Source: Actinomycetota bacterium
GTDB lineage: Bacteria; Actinomycetota; Actinomycetes; S36-B12; UBA10799
Length of the DNA: 20,662 nt
Assembly: GCA_030837445.1 (NCBI GenBank)
Contig: JAUPKM010000554.1
Coordinates: 1 to 20,662 of the forward strand
Direction: 5' to 3'
This document shows positions 13,931 through 20,506 of this stretch, one piece after another; within the stretch, counting starts at the first letter, position 1; each line of letters begins with the position of its first letter. The translations under genes were made by a program, and so were the position numbers. The notes beneath the pieces were generated by a model. The model was not told the origin of the DNA. It worked only from the letters and a program-made list of their open reading frames with translations, and did no database searches.

Positions 13931-15438
13931 CCGGGGTCGGGGCCGGTGATCCGTTCGGCCGCGAGTCGACCGGAGATCAGCACCATCGGCACTCCCACCC
14001 CGGGTTGGGTACCGGAGCCCGTGAAGACGACGTTCTCCCCCCAGAGGTTTCCGGGCCGAAAGGGTCCGGTCTGGCCGAACGAGTGGGCTGCCGCGAACGG
14101 AGCACCTCGCGCCATCCCCCGCGCTGCCCAGTCCGCCGGCGTTGTCACATGCTCGACCTCGATGCCGTCGCCGAAACCGACATAGCCGCGGTCCTCGAGC
14201 ACCCGGACAACCTCATCGCGGTAACGCGGGCCGACGGTGGCCCAGTCAAGGTCGGCGTCCAGGTTCGGTGTCGGGAACAACACGTAGTAGCTCTGCTTCC
14301 CGGCCGGCGCCAGCGTCGGGTCAGTTCGGGTCGGGTTGGTGACCAGCAGGCTCGGATCCGACATCAGCTGGCGGCGATCGATCAGGTCGGTGAAGACCCC
14401 CTTCCAGGAGTGGCCGAAGTGGATGTTGTGGTGGGCGGTCTGGGAGTAGTGGGCCGACGATCCGGCCAGCAGCAGGAAGCAGGAGGGCGAATAGCGCAGT
14501 CGGCTGACCGACCACGGCTCCTGGCCGAGCAGGTCCCGGTAGGCCACCGGCAGATCGGGATTGAGCACGACCACATCTGCCGGTATCCGCTCGCCATCGG
14601 CGGTCACCACCCCGGTGGCGCGGCCATGCTGCAGATCCACCGACGTCACGGCGGTGTCGTAGCGGAACTCGACCCCGTGCTTGGCGGCAGCCGCTGCCAT
14701 CGCCCGCGGGACGGCGTGCATCCCACCCTCCGGGAAGAACACCCCCGCCACCGAGTCCATGTAGGCGATAACTGCGTAGATGGCGAGGGCGTCGTACGGA
14801 GAGAGGCCCGCATACATCGCCTGGAAGGAGTAGATCCGCTCCGTTCTGGGGTCCTTCAGGTACTCCCGGACCTTGGGGGCGAGTCGTCGGAAGCCGCCGA
14901 GGGCCACCAGCCTCGCCAGGTCGGGGGTCACCAGGTCGAGCGGGGAGTCGATATTGCGGTCGATGAAGTCCTTCATCTCGTAGCGGTACAGCGCCGAGAC
15001 GAAGTCCACGTAGCGCTCGTAACCGCGCGCTTCCTCGGCCCCGATCACCCGCTCAATCTCGGCCGCCATCGCGGCCGTGTCCGAATGCACGTCCAGCACA
15101 GAGCCGTCTGGGTAGAACGCCCGGTACAGCGGTGACACCGGCGTCAGGGTCAACCAGTCCGACATGGTCTCGCCGAGGCAGTCGAAGGCGTCGGCAATCA
15201 GATCGGGCATGGTCAGCACGGTCGGGCCGGTGTCGAACCGGTAGCCGCCATCGGTGATCAACCCGGCACGGCCGCCGGGGACACCCTCTCGCTCCACCAC
15301 GGTCACCTTGCGGCCGGCGCCTGCCAGTCGCATGGCAGCGCTGAGCCCAGCGAGGCCGGCGCCAACGATGACGACGGTGTCGGTCGGTCCGGTTACCTGC
15401 CGGGGACCACCGGGCAGACAACGGCGCAGCGAACCCAT
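13906..15438 (-). CDS. crtI: Phytoene desaturase (CrtI-type)
   Basis: FAD-dependent desaturation and isomerisation of phytoene to lycopene at the membrane. The 510-residue protein has an FAD Rossmann motif (VVIVGAGLAGLSAAMRLAG, 22-40) with the ribose-binding acidic residue E49, the GGRAGLITDGGYRFDTGPTV block typical of carotenoid desaturases, and the C-terminal bacterial-type signature GSGTQPGVGVPMVLISG (474-490). Length is normal for CrtI. The ATG at 15438 is the only usable start before the Rossmann fold and lies seven bases after the crtE stop, so crtE and crtI form an operon. The gene ends within the last 25 bases of mptA on the other strand. The product (lycopene rather than neurosporene) is inferred from the presence of lycopene cyclase genes. 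Confidence 0.95.
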   Translation of the reverse strand: MGSLRRCLPGGPRQVTGPTDTVVIVGAGLAGLSAAMRLAGAGRKVTVVEREGVPGGRAGLITDGGYRFDTGPTVLTMPDLIADAFDCLGETMSDWLTLTPVSPLYRAFYPDGSVLDVHSDTAAMAAEIERVIGAEEARGYERYVDFVSALYRYEMKDFIDRNIDSPLDLVTPDLARLVALGGFRRLAPKVREYLKDPRTERIYSFQAMYAGLSPYDALAIYAVIAYMDSVAGVFFPEGGMHAVPRAMAAAAAKHGVEFRYDTAVTSVDLQHGRATGVVTADGERIPADVVVLNPDLPVAYRDLLGQEPWSVSRLRYSPSCFLLLAGSSAHYSQTAHHNIHFGHSWKGVFTDLIDRRQLMSDPSLLVTNPTRTDPTLAPAGKQSYYVLFPTPNLDADLDWATVGPRYRDEVVRVLEDRGYVGFGDGIEVEHVTTPADWAARGMARGAPFAAAHSFGQTGPFRPGNLWGENVVFTGSGTQPGVGVPMVLISGRLAAERITGPDPGYSSRSRR

Positions 15439-15445
15439 CAGTGGC

Positions 15446-16522
15446 TCACACCGACCGCGCCGTCGCGGCCTGCACCAGACCTGCCAGCACGTCGGCGGCC
15501 GGCTCCGCCAACTCCACGCTGGCCAGCGCCGCGTACGCCTGCTCGGTCTTGTCGCCGATCATTGACTCGACCCGAGCCAGCGCCCCGGTGTCCACCAACA
15601 CCTCCCGCAGCGCGGCCACGCCATCGCTGCCCAGGGCGGGATCGCCAAGGCTGGTGCGGAGGAGGTGAGCCTGGGCCGGAGACGCATTCTCGACCGCAAC
15701 GGCGACCAGCGCCGTCCGCTTACCCTCGCGCAGGTCGTCACCGGCCGGTTTGCCGGTGACGGCTGGGTCGCCGAACACCCCGAGCACGTCGTCGCGCAAC
15801 TGGAATGCTTCGCCCAGCGGCAATCCGTAGTCACTGTAGGCCTGCAGCAGTTCGCCAGACGCGCCAGCCAGCTCACCGCCGAGGTGTAGCGGGCGCTCGA
15901 TGGTGTACTTGGCGGATTTATATCTGACCACCCGTAGTGCCCGGTCGACCGAGCCACCGCCACGTGCCTGCTCCAGCAGGTCGAGGTACTGCCCGGCCAT
16001 CAACTCAACGACCATCGCGTCGTAGGTCGCCTTGCCGCGAGTCAGCGATCCAGCTGGCAAGCCGCTGGTCAGCAGCATCTGATTGGACCAGGCAAGGCAC
16101 AGGTCGCCGAGCAGAATGGCTGCGCCGACGCCGAAGGTCTCTGAGGATCCCAACCAGGAGTTGCCACGGTGCAGGGCGGCGAAGCGTCGGTGGGCGGCGG
16201 GTTGGCCGCGGCGGGTGTCGGAGCCGTCCATCACATCATCGTGGATAAGGGCGCATGCCTGCAGGAACTCCAGCGAGGTCGCGGCCGTGATGGCTTCCTC
16301 CAGGTCGTCGCCGCCAGCACCTCGCCAACCCCAGTAGCAGAAGGCTGGCCGCAGCCGTTTGCCGCCCGCGAGCAGACCTGCCACCGCCTCGGACATCGGA
16401 GTCAGATCGGTGCTGACAGCGTCCAGCGCCCCCACCTGGGTCGACAGGAAGTCCTGAAGGGATTTGCCGACCCGGCCGCGAAGGTCTTCCACATCCAGCG
16501 GGGAACCTGCGAAGGACGACAT
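15446..16522 (-). CDS. crtE: Geranylgeranyl diphosphate synthase (polyprenyl synthetase family)
   Basis: Adds isopentenyl units to allylic diphosphates, giving the C20 precursor for CrtB. The 358-residue protein shows GGKRLRPAF (53-61), the first aspartate-rich motif DDVMD (95-99) followed by RRGQPAAH, GDLCLAWS (139-146), and the second motif QLRDDVLGVFGD (241-252), then GKPAGDDLREGKRT. The first motif is the short DDxxD form. F90-position size control cannot be judged by eye. It resembles mycobacterial IdsA2-type synthases as well as CrtE; the adjacent crtI decides the name. The ATG at 16522 was chosen because TAGGCT lies seven bases upstream and the protein aligns from there; the frame stays open to 16597 across the metF promoter. 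It is divergent from metF. Confidence 0.93.
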   Translation of the reverse strand: MSSFAGSPLDVEDLRGRVGKSLQDFLSTQVGALDAVSTDLTPMSEAVAGLLAGGKRLRPAFCYWGWRGAGGDDLEEAITAATSLEFLQACALIHDDVMDGSDTRRGQPAAHRRFAALHRGNSWLGSSETFGVGAAILLGDLCLAWSNQMLLTSGLPAGSLTRGKATYDAMVVELMAGQYLDLLEQARGGGSVDRALRVVRYKSAKYTIERPLHLGGELAGASGELLQAYSDYGLPLGEAFQLRDDVLGVFGDPAVTGKPAGDDLREGKRTALVAVAVENASPAQAHLLRTSLGDPALGSDGVAALREVLVDTGALARVESMIGDKTEQAYAALASVELAEPAADVLAGLVQAATARSV

Positions 16523-16529
16523 ATGAGCA

Positions 16530-16535
16530 AGCCTA
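16530..16535 (-). promoter_or_regulatory. Putative -10 element of the crtE-crtI operon (leaderless)
   Basis: TAGGCT on the minus strand (TANNNT) lies seven bases before the crtE ATG. It abuts the 25-bp near-palindrome at 16536-16560, which would occupy the spacer and -35 region. Confidence 0.5.
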
Positions 16536-16560
16536 CGATGCCGACCCAGGGGCGGCATCT
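16536..16560. promoter_or_regulatory. 25-bp near-palindrome between divergent crtE and metF promoters (candidate operator)
   Basis: Two 12-base arms meet around the central A at 16548; 10 of 12 positions pair, including GATGCCG (16537-16543) with CGGCATC (16553-16559) and CCC with GGG next to the centre. One end touches the crtE -10, and the other lies nine bases from the metF -10. Neither promoter shows a clear -35, so a dimeric regulator bound here could act on both. Symmetry is seen; binding is inference. Confidence 0.5.
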
Positions 16561-16569
16561 TGTCCGCCG

Positions 16570-16575
16570 TATCCT
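16570..16575 (+). promoter_or_regulatory. Putative -10 element of metF (leaderless)
   Basis: TATCCT (TANNNT) lies exactly six bases before the metF ATG at 16582, with no ribosome site between. Confidence 0.55.
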
Positions 16576-16581
16576 TGCGCA

Positions 16582-17475
16582 ATGACGTTTTCGGCATCCG
16601 TGGCAGAACTGGTCAGTGACGGCGAGCGCAGCGTCTCGTTCGAATTCTTTCCGCCCAAAACCGATGTCGGGGAGGCCAATCTCTGGCGCGCCATCAGGGA
16701 TCTGGAGCCGCTCGCGCCGACGTTCGTCTCGGTGACTTACGGCGCCGGCGGCAGCACCCGCGACCGGACCGTTCGACTCACCGGCAGAATCGCGACCGAG
16801 ACCAGTCTGCTGCCCGTCGGGCATCTCACCTGTGTGGGGGCCACCGATGTGGAACTCCTCGAGGTCGTGCGGGCCTATCGGGAGGCCGGTGTCAACCACG
16901 TCCTGGCGTTGCGTGGCGACCCCGACGGCGGTCCGGGTGCCCCCTGGAGCTCGCATCCCGGGGGACTCGAGCACGCAGATGATCTGGTGCGGCTGATTCG
17001 GTCCGAGGGTGACTTCACGGTGGGCGTGGCAGCATTCCCTGAGGGGCATCCGGAGGCGACGTCGCTGGCCGACGACGCCAAGGTCCTGCTGGCTAAGCAG
17101 GAGGCCGGGGCCGACTTCGCCATCACCCAATTCTTCTTTCACCCGGACGACTACTTCCGGTTGGTCGAACGAGCGGCGGCGATGGGGGCGGACTTACCGA
17201 TCATTCCCGGCATCATGCCGGTCACGAACGTCTCCCAGATCCAACGGTTTGCGCAGTTGGCTGGTGCCGCGTTCCCAGCCGACGTGGCTGACCGCTTCCA
17301 CTCAGTCGGTGATGATCCGCAGGCGGTAATCGAGTTGGGGGTGGAGGTTGCCGCCCAGATGTGTCAGGCGCTGCTTGACGGCGGGGCCCCCGGTCTTCAT
17401 TTCTACACCTTGAATAGGTCCACCTCGACGCTCCGCGTGCACGAACTGCTGGGCCTGGGCGACTTGCCAGCCTGA
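16582..17475 (+). CDS. metF: 5,10-methylenetetrahydrofolate reductase (MetF-type)
   Basis: Reduces methylene-tetrahydrofolate to 5-methyl-tetrahydrofolate for methionine synthesis, in a TIM-barrel flavoprotein. The 297-residue protein has the expected blocks: SFEFFPPKT (19-27) with catalytic E21, VTYGAGGSTRDRT (51-63), HLTCVG (81-86), VLALRGDPDGG (107-117) with FAD-contacting D113, and DFAITQFFF. Length matches bacterial MetF, without the eukaryotic regulatory domain. The ATG at 16582 is fixed by the -10 element six bases upstream. Its TGA overlaps the ATG of the phosphatidyltransferase. From memory, mycobacteria carry a MetF homologue in the same divergent position next to idsA2 (Rv2172c), and flavin use there is unusual; whether this protein binds FAD cannot be told. 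Confidence 0.94.
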   Translation: MTFSASVAELVSDGERSVSFEFFPPKTDVGEANLWRAIRDLEPLAPTFVSVTYGAGGSTRDRTVRLTGRIATETSLLPVGHLTCVGATDVELLEVVRAYREAGVNHVLALRGDPDGGPGAPWSSHPGGLEHADDLVRLIRSEGDFTVGVAAFPEGHPEATSLADDAKVLLAKQEAGADFAITQFFFHPDDYFRLVERAAAMGADLPIIPGIMPVTNVSQIQRFAQLAGAAFPADVADRFHSVGDDPQAVIELGVEVAAQMCQALLDGGAPGLHFYTLNRSTSTLRVHELLGLGDLPA

Positions 17476-18143
17476 TGTCCGCCGATCTCAGCCGGGACGC
17501 CTACTTCGCCCGCTGGAGCGACCTGCACGGTGGGATTGACCCGCGGGCCAACCGGTTGGTGGCGTTCTGGCTCGGCATCGTGCACGCTCTCGCGCGGCCG
17601 CTGGCCGCCGCCGGTGTGTCGCCCAATGGCGTGACCTGGCTGGGCGGACTGCTGTCGGTCGGGGTAGTGGCCGCAGCCTGGGCGGGTGGTGGCTGGCTGC
17701 TGCTCGCCGCGGTGTTGGTGTTCGGCTCGGGCATCGTGGACAACCTGGACGGCGCGATTGCGGTGATGACCGGGCGCAGCACCGACTGGGGCTACGTGCT
17801 GGACTCGTTGGTCGACCGGGTCGCGGACGTGCTCTATCTGATTGCGCTGTTTGTGGTGGGGGCACCGGGCTGGCTGTGCGTGTTGGCTGCGGTGCTGACC
17901 TTCCTGCAGGAATATGCCCGGGCCCGAGCAGGCGCCACGGGGATGTCCGAGGTAGGGGTGGTGAGCGTCTGGGAGCGTCCAACCCGAGTGCTGGTGACCG
18001 GGATGTTCCTGCTGGCTGCCTTCATTCACCAACCGAGCGCGGTCACGTTGGTCACGCTGGCCGCGGCGGTGTCGGGGGGTCTGGCGATCGTCGGCCTGAC
18101 CCAGGTAGTGGTGTCGATCCGACGCCGGCTGGGCAGCGGCTGA
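17475..18143 (+). CDS. CDP-alcohol phosphatidyltransferase family membrane protein
   Basis: Predicted to transfer a phosphatidyl or similar group from a CDP-linked donor to an alcohol in the membrane; substrates unknown. The 222-residue protein has about six membrane segments. The family motif DxxDGxxAR-x8-GxxxDxxxD is recognisable at 89-114: D89, D92, G93, A96, G106, D110 and D114 are all in register, so the metal-binding aspartates are intact. The arginine after A96 is valine here (V97), which may mean altered donor binding. The ATG overlaps the metF stop (TGATG), so the two are coupled. Its stop is followed by the phased repeat at 18153-18209. Phosphatidylinositol phosphate synthase or cardiolipin/PgsA-type roles cannot be chosen by eye. 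Confidence 0.85.
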   Translation: MSADLSRDAYFARWSDLHGGIDPRANRLVAFWLGIVHALARPLAAAGVSPNGVTWLGGLLSVGVVAAAWAGGGWLLLAAVLVFGSGIVDNLDGAIAVMTGRSTDWGYVLDSLVDRVADVLYLIALFVVGAPGWLCVLAAVLTFLQEYARARAGATGMSEVGVVSVWERPTRVLVTGMFLLAAFIHQPSAVTLVTLAAAVSGGLAIVGLTQVVVSIRRRLGSG

Positions 18144-18152
18144 CGCCCACCT

Positions 18153-18209
18153 GGGCACTTCCTGACACGACTGGTCACGTCTGGGTCACTTCCGGTCACG
18201 TCTGGTCAG
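18153..18209. repeat. Helically phased ~10-bp tandem repeat (consensus GGTCACNTCY)
   Basis: Six successive units begin at 18153, 18163, 18173, 18184, 18194 and 18204: GGGCACTTCC, TGACACGACT, GGTCACGTCTG, GGTCACTTCC, GGTCACGTCT and GGTCAGG. Units 3-6 share GGTCA exactly; the TTCC and GTCT endings show a 20-21 bp higher-order period, and GGTCACGTCTGG recurs at 18173 and 18194. The array fills the 62-bp gap between two convergent genes, and its last unit covers the stop codon of the minus-strand desaturase. Function unknown. Confidence 0.75.
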
Positions 18210-19708
18210 GCCCGTCCGATCAGATTGGCGACGATCTCGGCGGACATGGCCACCAAGGGCAGACCGCCGCCCGGGTGCGCCGATCCGCCCACCAGGTACA
18301 GACCGGTGACTGGCGATCGGTTCGCAGGTCGCAGGAACGCGGCCCTGGTGCCGTTCGAGGAGGTGCCGTAGATGGCACCGCCGGGAGCGCCGGTGGCGGA
18401 TTCAAGATCTGCGGGCGTGCGAATTTCGCGCCACAGCACTCGGTCACGGATATCCGTGCCGCGGCCGGCGAGCACCGTCAGCACGCGGTCGGCGTAGCTC
18501 TCCGCCAATCCGGGCGCATGCCAGTCGATGCAGCCGGCTTCGGTGCCGTGCCGGGGAGCGTTCACCAGCACGAACCATGCTTCGTGGTCCGCATCCGGCC
18601 TCATCGCGGGATCCGCCGGGGCGCAGACGTAGATCGTCGGGTCGGCCGCAGGGTGGGCCGGGTCGCCGCGGCGGCCGAACACCGAATCGAATTCGTCGTC
18701 GTAGTCTGCCGGGAACCAGACGTTGTGGTGGCGAAGTCCTGGCGTCCGACCGCGCACCGCCAGCAGTAGCACGAAGCCACTGAATGACGGGGTCGCGCGA
18801 CTCAGTGAGCGCAACGGAGCCCGCGCGGCCGGGTCGTCCAGTAGCTCGCCGTAGACCTTCGCGGCGTCGGCGTTGGCGACGACGATGTCGCACGCCAGTC
18901 GGCGACCGTCGGCCAGTTCGACGCCGGTGACTCGACCACTGTCGGTGCTGATCCGAGTCACCGCCGCGCTGAGTTCGACCTCAATTCCGCGCTCCAGGCA
19001 GCGGTCGAACAGGGCGTCGGCCAGAGTGCGGATACCGCCGCCGAGGTGCCAGGCGCCGAAGGACTGCTCCACGTAGGGCACCGTCACCAGTGCCGCCGGC
19101 GCTCGACGCGGATCGGACCCGGTGTAGGTCGCGTAGCGATCCAGCAGCGTCACCAGGCGGTCGTCCCGCAGGCTCGACCGGCCTTGGTTGCGCAGGCTGC
19201 GCCACGGTGCGACCGTCCGGATATCGGTCACGCTGCTCATCAGACCGATCAGGTCCCGGGGACCCGACAGCGGGGACTCCAGTACCGGTCGGCGGGTGAT
19301 GCGCCAGACCTCACCCGCCCGCTTCATCAGCACCCGCCAGTCGTCGGCGGCCGCTCCGCCGAGGGCATCGCCGAGGGCCGTCGCGCAGGCGCCGGTGCCG
19401 GAACCGGGCAACTCCGCGACGGTGCCGTCGGCGAACGCGTATCGAAAGGCCGGCTCGACCGGTTGCAGGTCGACGCAGTCCTCCAGCTGAGACCTGCCGG
19501 TCTTGATGAACAGGTCCCGGTAGACGGCTGGCAGCGTCAGCAGGCTGGGCCCGGTGTCGAACACGAAACCGTCCCGTGAGTAGCTGCCGAGTTTGCCGCC
19601 ATAGTTGGGACCGGCCTCCAGAATCCGGACGCGATGGCCCTTCACCGAAAGTCGAGCGGCGGCGGCCAGGCCGCCCATCCCGGCACCGATCACCACAACC
19701 TCTGCCAT
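18206..19708 (-). CDS. Carotenoid desaturase-like FAD oxidoreductase (CrtD/CrtN-like)
   Basis: A second, divergent member of the phytoene-desaturase family (500 residues). It has the FAD Rossmann motif VVVIGAGMGGLAAAARLS (4-21), the substrate-side block GGKLGSYSRDGFVFDTGPSLLTLP, and the C-terminal VGGSAHPGGGLPLVAMSAEIVANLIG (473 onward). The HPGGG form (478-482), rather than the GTQPGVG of CrtI, is what I associate with CrtD 3,4-desaturases and CrtN/CrtP-type enzymes. It probably acts on an already desaturated or cyclised carotenoid from the neighbouring genes, but neither substrate nor reaction (desaturation or oxygenation) can be fixed. The ATG at 19708 directly precedes the Rossmann strand; no good ribosome site or -10 was found there. 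The stop codon lies in the phased repeat. Confidence 0.85.
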   Translation of the reverse strand: MAEVVVIGAGMGGLAAAARLSVKGHRVRILEAGPNYGGKLGSYSRDGFVFDTGPSLLTLPAVYRDLFIKTGRSQLEDCVDLQPVEPAFRYAFADGTVAELPGSGTGACATALGDALGGAAADDWRVLMKRAGEVWRITRRPVLESPLSGPRDLIGLMSSVTDIRTVAPWRSLRNQGRSSLRDDRLVTLLDRYATYTGSDPRRAPAALVTVPYVEQSFGAWHLGGGIRTLADALFDRCLERGIEVELSAAVTRISTDSGRVTGVELADGRRLACDIVVANADAAKVYGELLDDPAARAPLRSLSRATPSFSGFVLLLAVRGRTPGLRHHNVWFPADYDDEFDSVFGRRGDPAHPAADPTIYVCAPADPAMRPDADHEAWFVLVNAPRHGTEAGCIDWHAPGLAESYADRVLTVLAGRGTDIRDRVLWREIRTPADLESATGAPGGAIYGTSSNGTRAAFLRPANRSPVTGLYLVGGSAHPGGGLPLVAMSAEIVANLIGRA

Positions 19709-19750
19709 GTCCGCCAGCGTGCCAGAGCCCCGATAGACGACGATGGGGGG

Positions 19751-20482
19751 ATGTCCGACTTCGACTGGTGCTGTCAGTCTCCGCCGCCGGTGCTGCAAGT
19801 ACCGGCCTGCCCCCGACTACCGGTGCTACTGGACCCGGAGGTGTCGGGGTCTGAGCCGCTGCCGCGGGTGCCCGCGGACGCTGCCGGTCGGTCCGAGCCC
19901 CTGGTTGTCGTGCGCCATCCCCGGATCAGGTCCATCGGGAGTTACTGGCATATGGGCTTGTCCGGGTCGGTCGGACAGCTGTGGCTGCGGCGTCGCGCCG
20001 CCGACCGACTTGTGCTGGCCGCTGAGTCACTGCGACCAGACTGGGGACTCGCGGTGTTCGATGGCTGGCGGGATCCTTCGCTCCAACAGGAGCTCTATCA
20101 GCTGGCCTACAGCCGCCCCGGCCTACCGCCGGGCTTCGTGAGCCGGCCCTCACCGGATCCGGCGACCCCGACGCCGCACACAACCGGCGGCGCAGTCGAT
20201 CTGACGCTGACCTGGCGAAACCGTCCATTGGCGATGGGCACGGGTTTCGATGAGTTCGACGTGCGCGCCTTCGCCTCGTCGCTGGAGGCGCCCGATGCCG
20301 CGTCCGATCCGGTCGCCAGCCAGGCACGTGACCTTCGCCGGCTGCTCTACGCGACCATGTCCGCGGCCGGTTTCGTGGTCTTGGCGCGGGAATGGTGGCA
20401 TTTCGAGTACGGCACCCGGCTGTGGGCCGGCGTGGGCGGTCGGCTGCCGCTCTACCCGGCCGCGTCGCGACCGTCGGGATGA
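19751..20482 (+). CDS. D-Ala-D-Ala dipeptidase, VanX type (peptidase M15)
   Basis: Zinc dipeptidase predicted to cleave D-alanyl-D-alanine. The 243-residue protein has the VanX-family metal site: H143 and D150 in PHTTGGAVDLTLTW, and catalytic E214 with zinc ligand H217 in EWWHFEYG; GTGFDEFD and VFDGWRDPSLQ are also family blocks. No signal peptide is seen, in line with a cytoplasmic enzyme. The first ~50 residues are poorly conserved and proline-rich. No vanH, vanA or two-component genes are in the window, so it is not part of a visible glycopeptide-resistance cassette; D-Ala recycling is the likelier role. The ATG at 19751 is the first usable start in this frame, but the GGGGGG before it abuts the codon. 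It converges with the partial gene at the right edge. Confidence 0.87.
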   Translation: MSDFDWCCQSPPPVLQVPACPRLPVLLDPEVSGSEPLPRVPADAAGRSEPLVVVRHPRIRSIGSYWHMGLSGSVGQLWLRRRAADRLVLAAESLRPDWGLAVFDGWRDPSLQQELYQLAYSRPGLPPGFVSRPSPDPATPTPHTTGGAVDLTLTWRNRPLAMGTGFDEFDVRAFASSLEAPDAASDPVASQARDLRRLLYATMSAAGFVVLAREWWHFEYGTRLWAGVGGRLPLYPAASRPSG

Positions 20483-20506
20483 AGTTCATTGCCGGCCGCG
20501 GCTGCC

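Noticed and set aside
14005..15135. Long open frame on the plus strand opposite crtI (376 codons)
   Set aside because: It is a shadow of crtI caused by G/C bias at third positions. The residues are low-complexity His/Arg/Gly-rich, with no motif and no promoter or ribosome site.
17403..18158. Open frame on the minus strand opposite the phosphatidyltransferase
   Set aside because: The plus strand encodes an intact metal-binding motif and membrane helices. The antisense product is His/Gln/Arg-rich, typical of GC-driven shadows.
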